Positions 6,454 through 7,711 of a DNA stretch of 7,711 nt are shown one piece after another. Both the position numbers and the translations under genes were made by a program. Location of the stretch: NCBI GenBank assembly GCA_964385695.1, contig CAYLQA010000075.1, positions 1-7,711 on the forward strand. The letters run 5' to 3'. The notes under the pieces are model-generated. The model ran no database searches. It was not told the origin of the DNA and worked only from the letters and a program-made list of their open reading frames with translations. The stretch's first letter is position 1. Every line of letters begins with the position of its first letter. The stretch comes from CAYLQA01 sp964385695 (GTDB taxonomy: Bacteria; Desulfobacterota; Desulfobulbia; Desulfobulbales; Desulfurivibrionaceae).

Positions 6454-6944
6454 CAATTCCCTCCTTGCGTGTTGTTGAGGGTAAAGGTCAAATCCTGCCG
6501 GTCGTAAACCGCCAGCTCAAATTCCTGGCCCATGCCAATGGCCCCAAAAGGACAGGACTCGGTGCAGAGGTTGCACAGGGTGCACTGGGACAGGCGATAA
6601 ATGTAACGGGCAAGCACCTTGCGCCCGCTCATATCTTTAGTGGTCAGTACCGAGATTGTGCCGTTGGGGCAGGCCTTTTCACATATGCCGCAGCCGGTGC
6701 AGCGATGCTTGTCGTTTTCATCGTGGAACATGGTCAGATGACCTCGGAAGCGGGCCATCATCTTTAGGGTGTCCCGGTTTTCCGGATACTGCTGGGTAAT
6801 GATCCTCTCGGGATTGACAAAGTAACCAATCGTTACCCCCATGCCGCTCAGGAGTGAATGCAATCCCGTGCCTACCTTTTTAAAATAGCGGCTCCAGGAG
6901 TTGGCAAACGAGTTTTCGTGTCCGTCTTCTAGTGTTTTGATCAT
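6453..6944 (-). CDS. nuoI: NADH-quinone oxidoreductase subunit I, 2x[4Fe-4S] ferredoxin-like
   Basis: This 163-residue protein carries two [4Fe-4S] clusters (N6a and N6b in complex I terms) that pass electrons from the peripheral arm to the quinone-reducing end. Both motifs are complete: C82-x2-C85-x2-C88-x3-C92 followed by Pro, and C121-x2-C124-x2-C127-x3-C131 followed by Pro. The N-terminal third is amphipathic and would lie against the membrane. The segments TQQYPENRDTLKM and RFRGHLTMFHDEND precede the first motif and are unlike E. coli NuoI; I recall them from complexes in Bacteroidota and some Desulfobacterota. The frame extends 25 codons upstream into nuoH. I chose the ATG at 6942-6944 because it overlaps the nuoH stop as ATGA and has a GGTGG site 5 bases upstream. 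The 3' end shares one base with the nuoJ start. A stand-alone ferredoxin is ruled out by the context. Confidence 0.96.
   Translation of the reverse strand: MIKTLEDGHENSFANSWSRYFKKVGTGLHSLLSGMGVTIGYFVNPERIITQQYPENRDTLKMMARFRGHLTMFHDENDKHRCTGCGICEKACPNGTISVLTTKDMSGRKVLARYIYRLSQCTLCNLCTESCPFGAIGMGQEFELAVYDRQDLTFTLNNTQGGN
6459..6466 (-). promoter_or_regulatory. Ribosome binding site of nuoJ, inside nuoI
   Basis: AAGGAGGG on the minus strand, with its GGAGG core 6 bases before the ATG at 6451-6453, lies in the last codons of nuoI. The spacing favours the ATG over the adjacent in-frame TTG. Confidence 0.7.
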
Positions 6945-7711
6945 AATGTCCACCCCATGGCCATAAAGAGACCGGCCAGCATCAGAAGAACCAGGTTGGC
7001 AGGCAGCAACATCTTCCACTCCAGGTACATGAGCTGATCAACCCTGAGCCTGGGGAAGGTCCAGCGGAACCACATGTAGAGGAAGATAACCAGTGTGGTT
7101 TTGCAGAAGAACCAGACAAATCCCGGAACGATATTAAAGAGCGCATCCACCGGGGCAACACCGATTTGCGGCGCCAGAAAGCCGCCGAGAAAAAAAGTGG
7201 CGGCAAGCCCTGCGGAAACGAACATGTTGACGAATTCGGCAAAGAAAAACATGGCAAAGCTGATGCCGGAATACTCGGTGGCAAAGCCGCCGGTAAGCTC
7301 GGACTCGGCCTCGGAGATATCAAAGGGCGCCCGGTTGAGCTCTGCGGTGGATGAAATCATGTACATCACAAAGGCAATAAGGCCCAAGACAGGCAGCTTG
7401 AAAATCCACCAGTCCAGCATGGTGCCCTGCTGGGAAAGGACAATCTCCCGCAACGAGGCGGTGCCGGTAACCATGACGATTAAAAGCAGGACCAGGGCCA
7501 GAGAAATTTCAAAGGAGACCATCTGGGCCCCGGCCCGCATGGCCCCAAGCAGGGAGTACTTATTGTTCGAGGCCCAACCTGCCAACAAAATCCCGAGAAC
7601 ACTCAAGCCTGAAATGCCGATCACATAGATGACTCCGCCGGCGGGGTCTGCAACCTGCAGGTGGTGGTCAAAGGGCAAAATGGTCATAACTAAAAAGGTG
7701 GCGCTGGCAGG
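6941..7711 (-). CDS. nuoH: NADH-quinone oxidoreductase subunit H, 5' end beyond window
   Basis: NuoH is the membrane subunit that forms most of the quinone cavity and joins the peripheral arm to the proton pumps. The frame stays open through the right edge (the ATG at 7685-7687 is internal), giving 256 visible residues. The family is usually about 320-350 residues, so roughly 70-90 N-terminal residues are missing. Visible hallmarks are WASNNKYSLLGAMRAGAQMVSFEISLA (in two pieces near residues 46-72) and the quinone-loop signature AELNRAPFDISEAESE followed by LTGGFATEYSG (about 123-149). The C-terminal RWTFPRLRVDQLMYLEWK region (about 216-233) is also present, followed by a last hydrophobic helix. 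Carboxylates of the E-channel region are retained. The stop TGA overlaps the nuoI start by 4 bp (ATGA). The rest of the operon, which would show whether NADH-module genes are present, lies outside the window. Confidence 0.96.
   Translation of the reverse strand, partial: PASATFLVMTILPFDHHLQVADPAGGVIYVIGISGLSVLGILLAGWASNNKYSLLGAMRAGAQMVSFEISLALVLLLIVMVTGTASLREIVLSQQGTMLDWWIFKLPVLGLIAFVMYMISSTAELNRAPFDISEAESELTGGFATEYSGISFAMFFFAEFVNMFVSAGLAATFFLGGFLAPQIGVAPVDALFNIVPGFVWFFCKTTLVIFLYMWFRWTFPRLRVDQLMYLEWKMLLPANLVLLMLAGLFMAMGWTL

Noticed and set aside
6945..7019. A 25-residue N-terminal extension of NuoI.
   Set aside because: It lies wholly within the nuoH 3' coding sequence. The ATG at 6942-6944 overlaps the nuoH stop, has a ribosome site, and gives the expected amphipathic N-terminus.

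Overview
The window is the distal half of a complex I (nuo) operon on the minus strand. From right to left it reads nuoH (5' end cut off by the window edge), nuoI, nuoJ, nuoK, nuoL, nuoM, nuoN. A TSUP/TauE-SafE-type membrane transporter gene follows in the same orientation and runs off the left edge. Almost all of the sequence is coding. The only gaps are 4 bp (nuoM-nuoN), 41 bp (nuoL-nuoM) and 43 bp (nuoN-TSUP). No non-coding stretch exceeds 300 bases, and I saw no RNA gene, mobile element or CRISPR array.

Organism: a bacterium of medium G+C with strong AAGGAGG-type ribosome binding sites. The H-I-J-K-L-M-N order is the usual bacterial one. NuoI has a short, distinctive form (QQYPENR, FRGHLTM.HDEN, CTGCGICEKACPNGT) that I remember from 11-subunit complexes lacking the NADH module, in Bacteroidota and some Desulfobacterota. 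The strong Shine-Dalgarno sites argue against Bacteroidota, so a deltaproteobacterial (Desulfobacterota, perhaps Desulfobulbales-like) source is my best guess. It rests on memory of the families, not on a search.

How the genes work together: NuoI carries the two [4Fe-4S] clusters that lead electrons to the quinone site built partly by NuoH. NuoH, NuoJ and NuoK link quinone reduction to the membrane arm, and NuoN, NuoM and NuoL are the three antiporter-like proton pumps. nuoH to nuoL are joined by overlapping stop and start codons, which suggests translational coupling. NuoL and NuoN keep the full set of channel Glu/Lys residues. NuoM keeps its TM5 Glu, TM8 Lys and TM12 Glu, but the TM7 lysine (E. 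coli NuoM K234) reads as leucine; this is the most interesting observation here. The downstream transporter may be co-transcribed. The junction before it holds a perfect 8-bp inverted repeat enclosing a U-rich tract.

I did not find a new multi-gene system. This is essentially a conserved respiratory operon with a few points worth checking.
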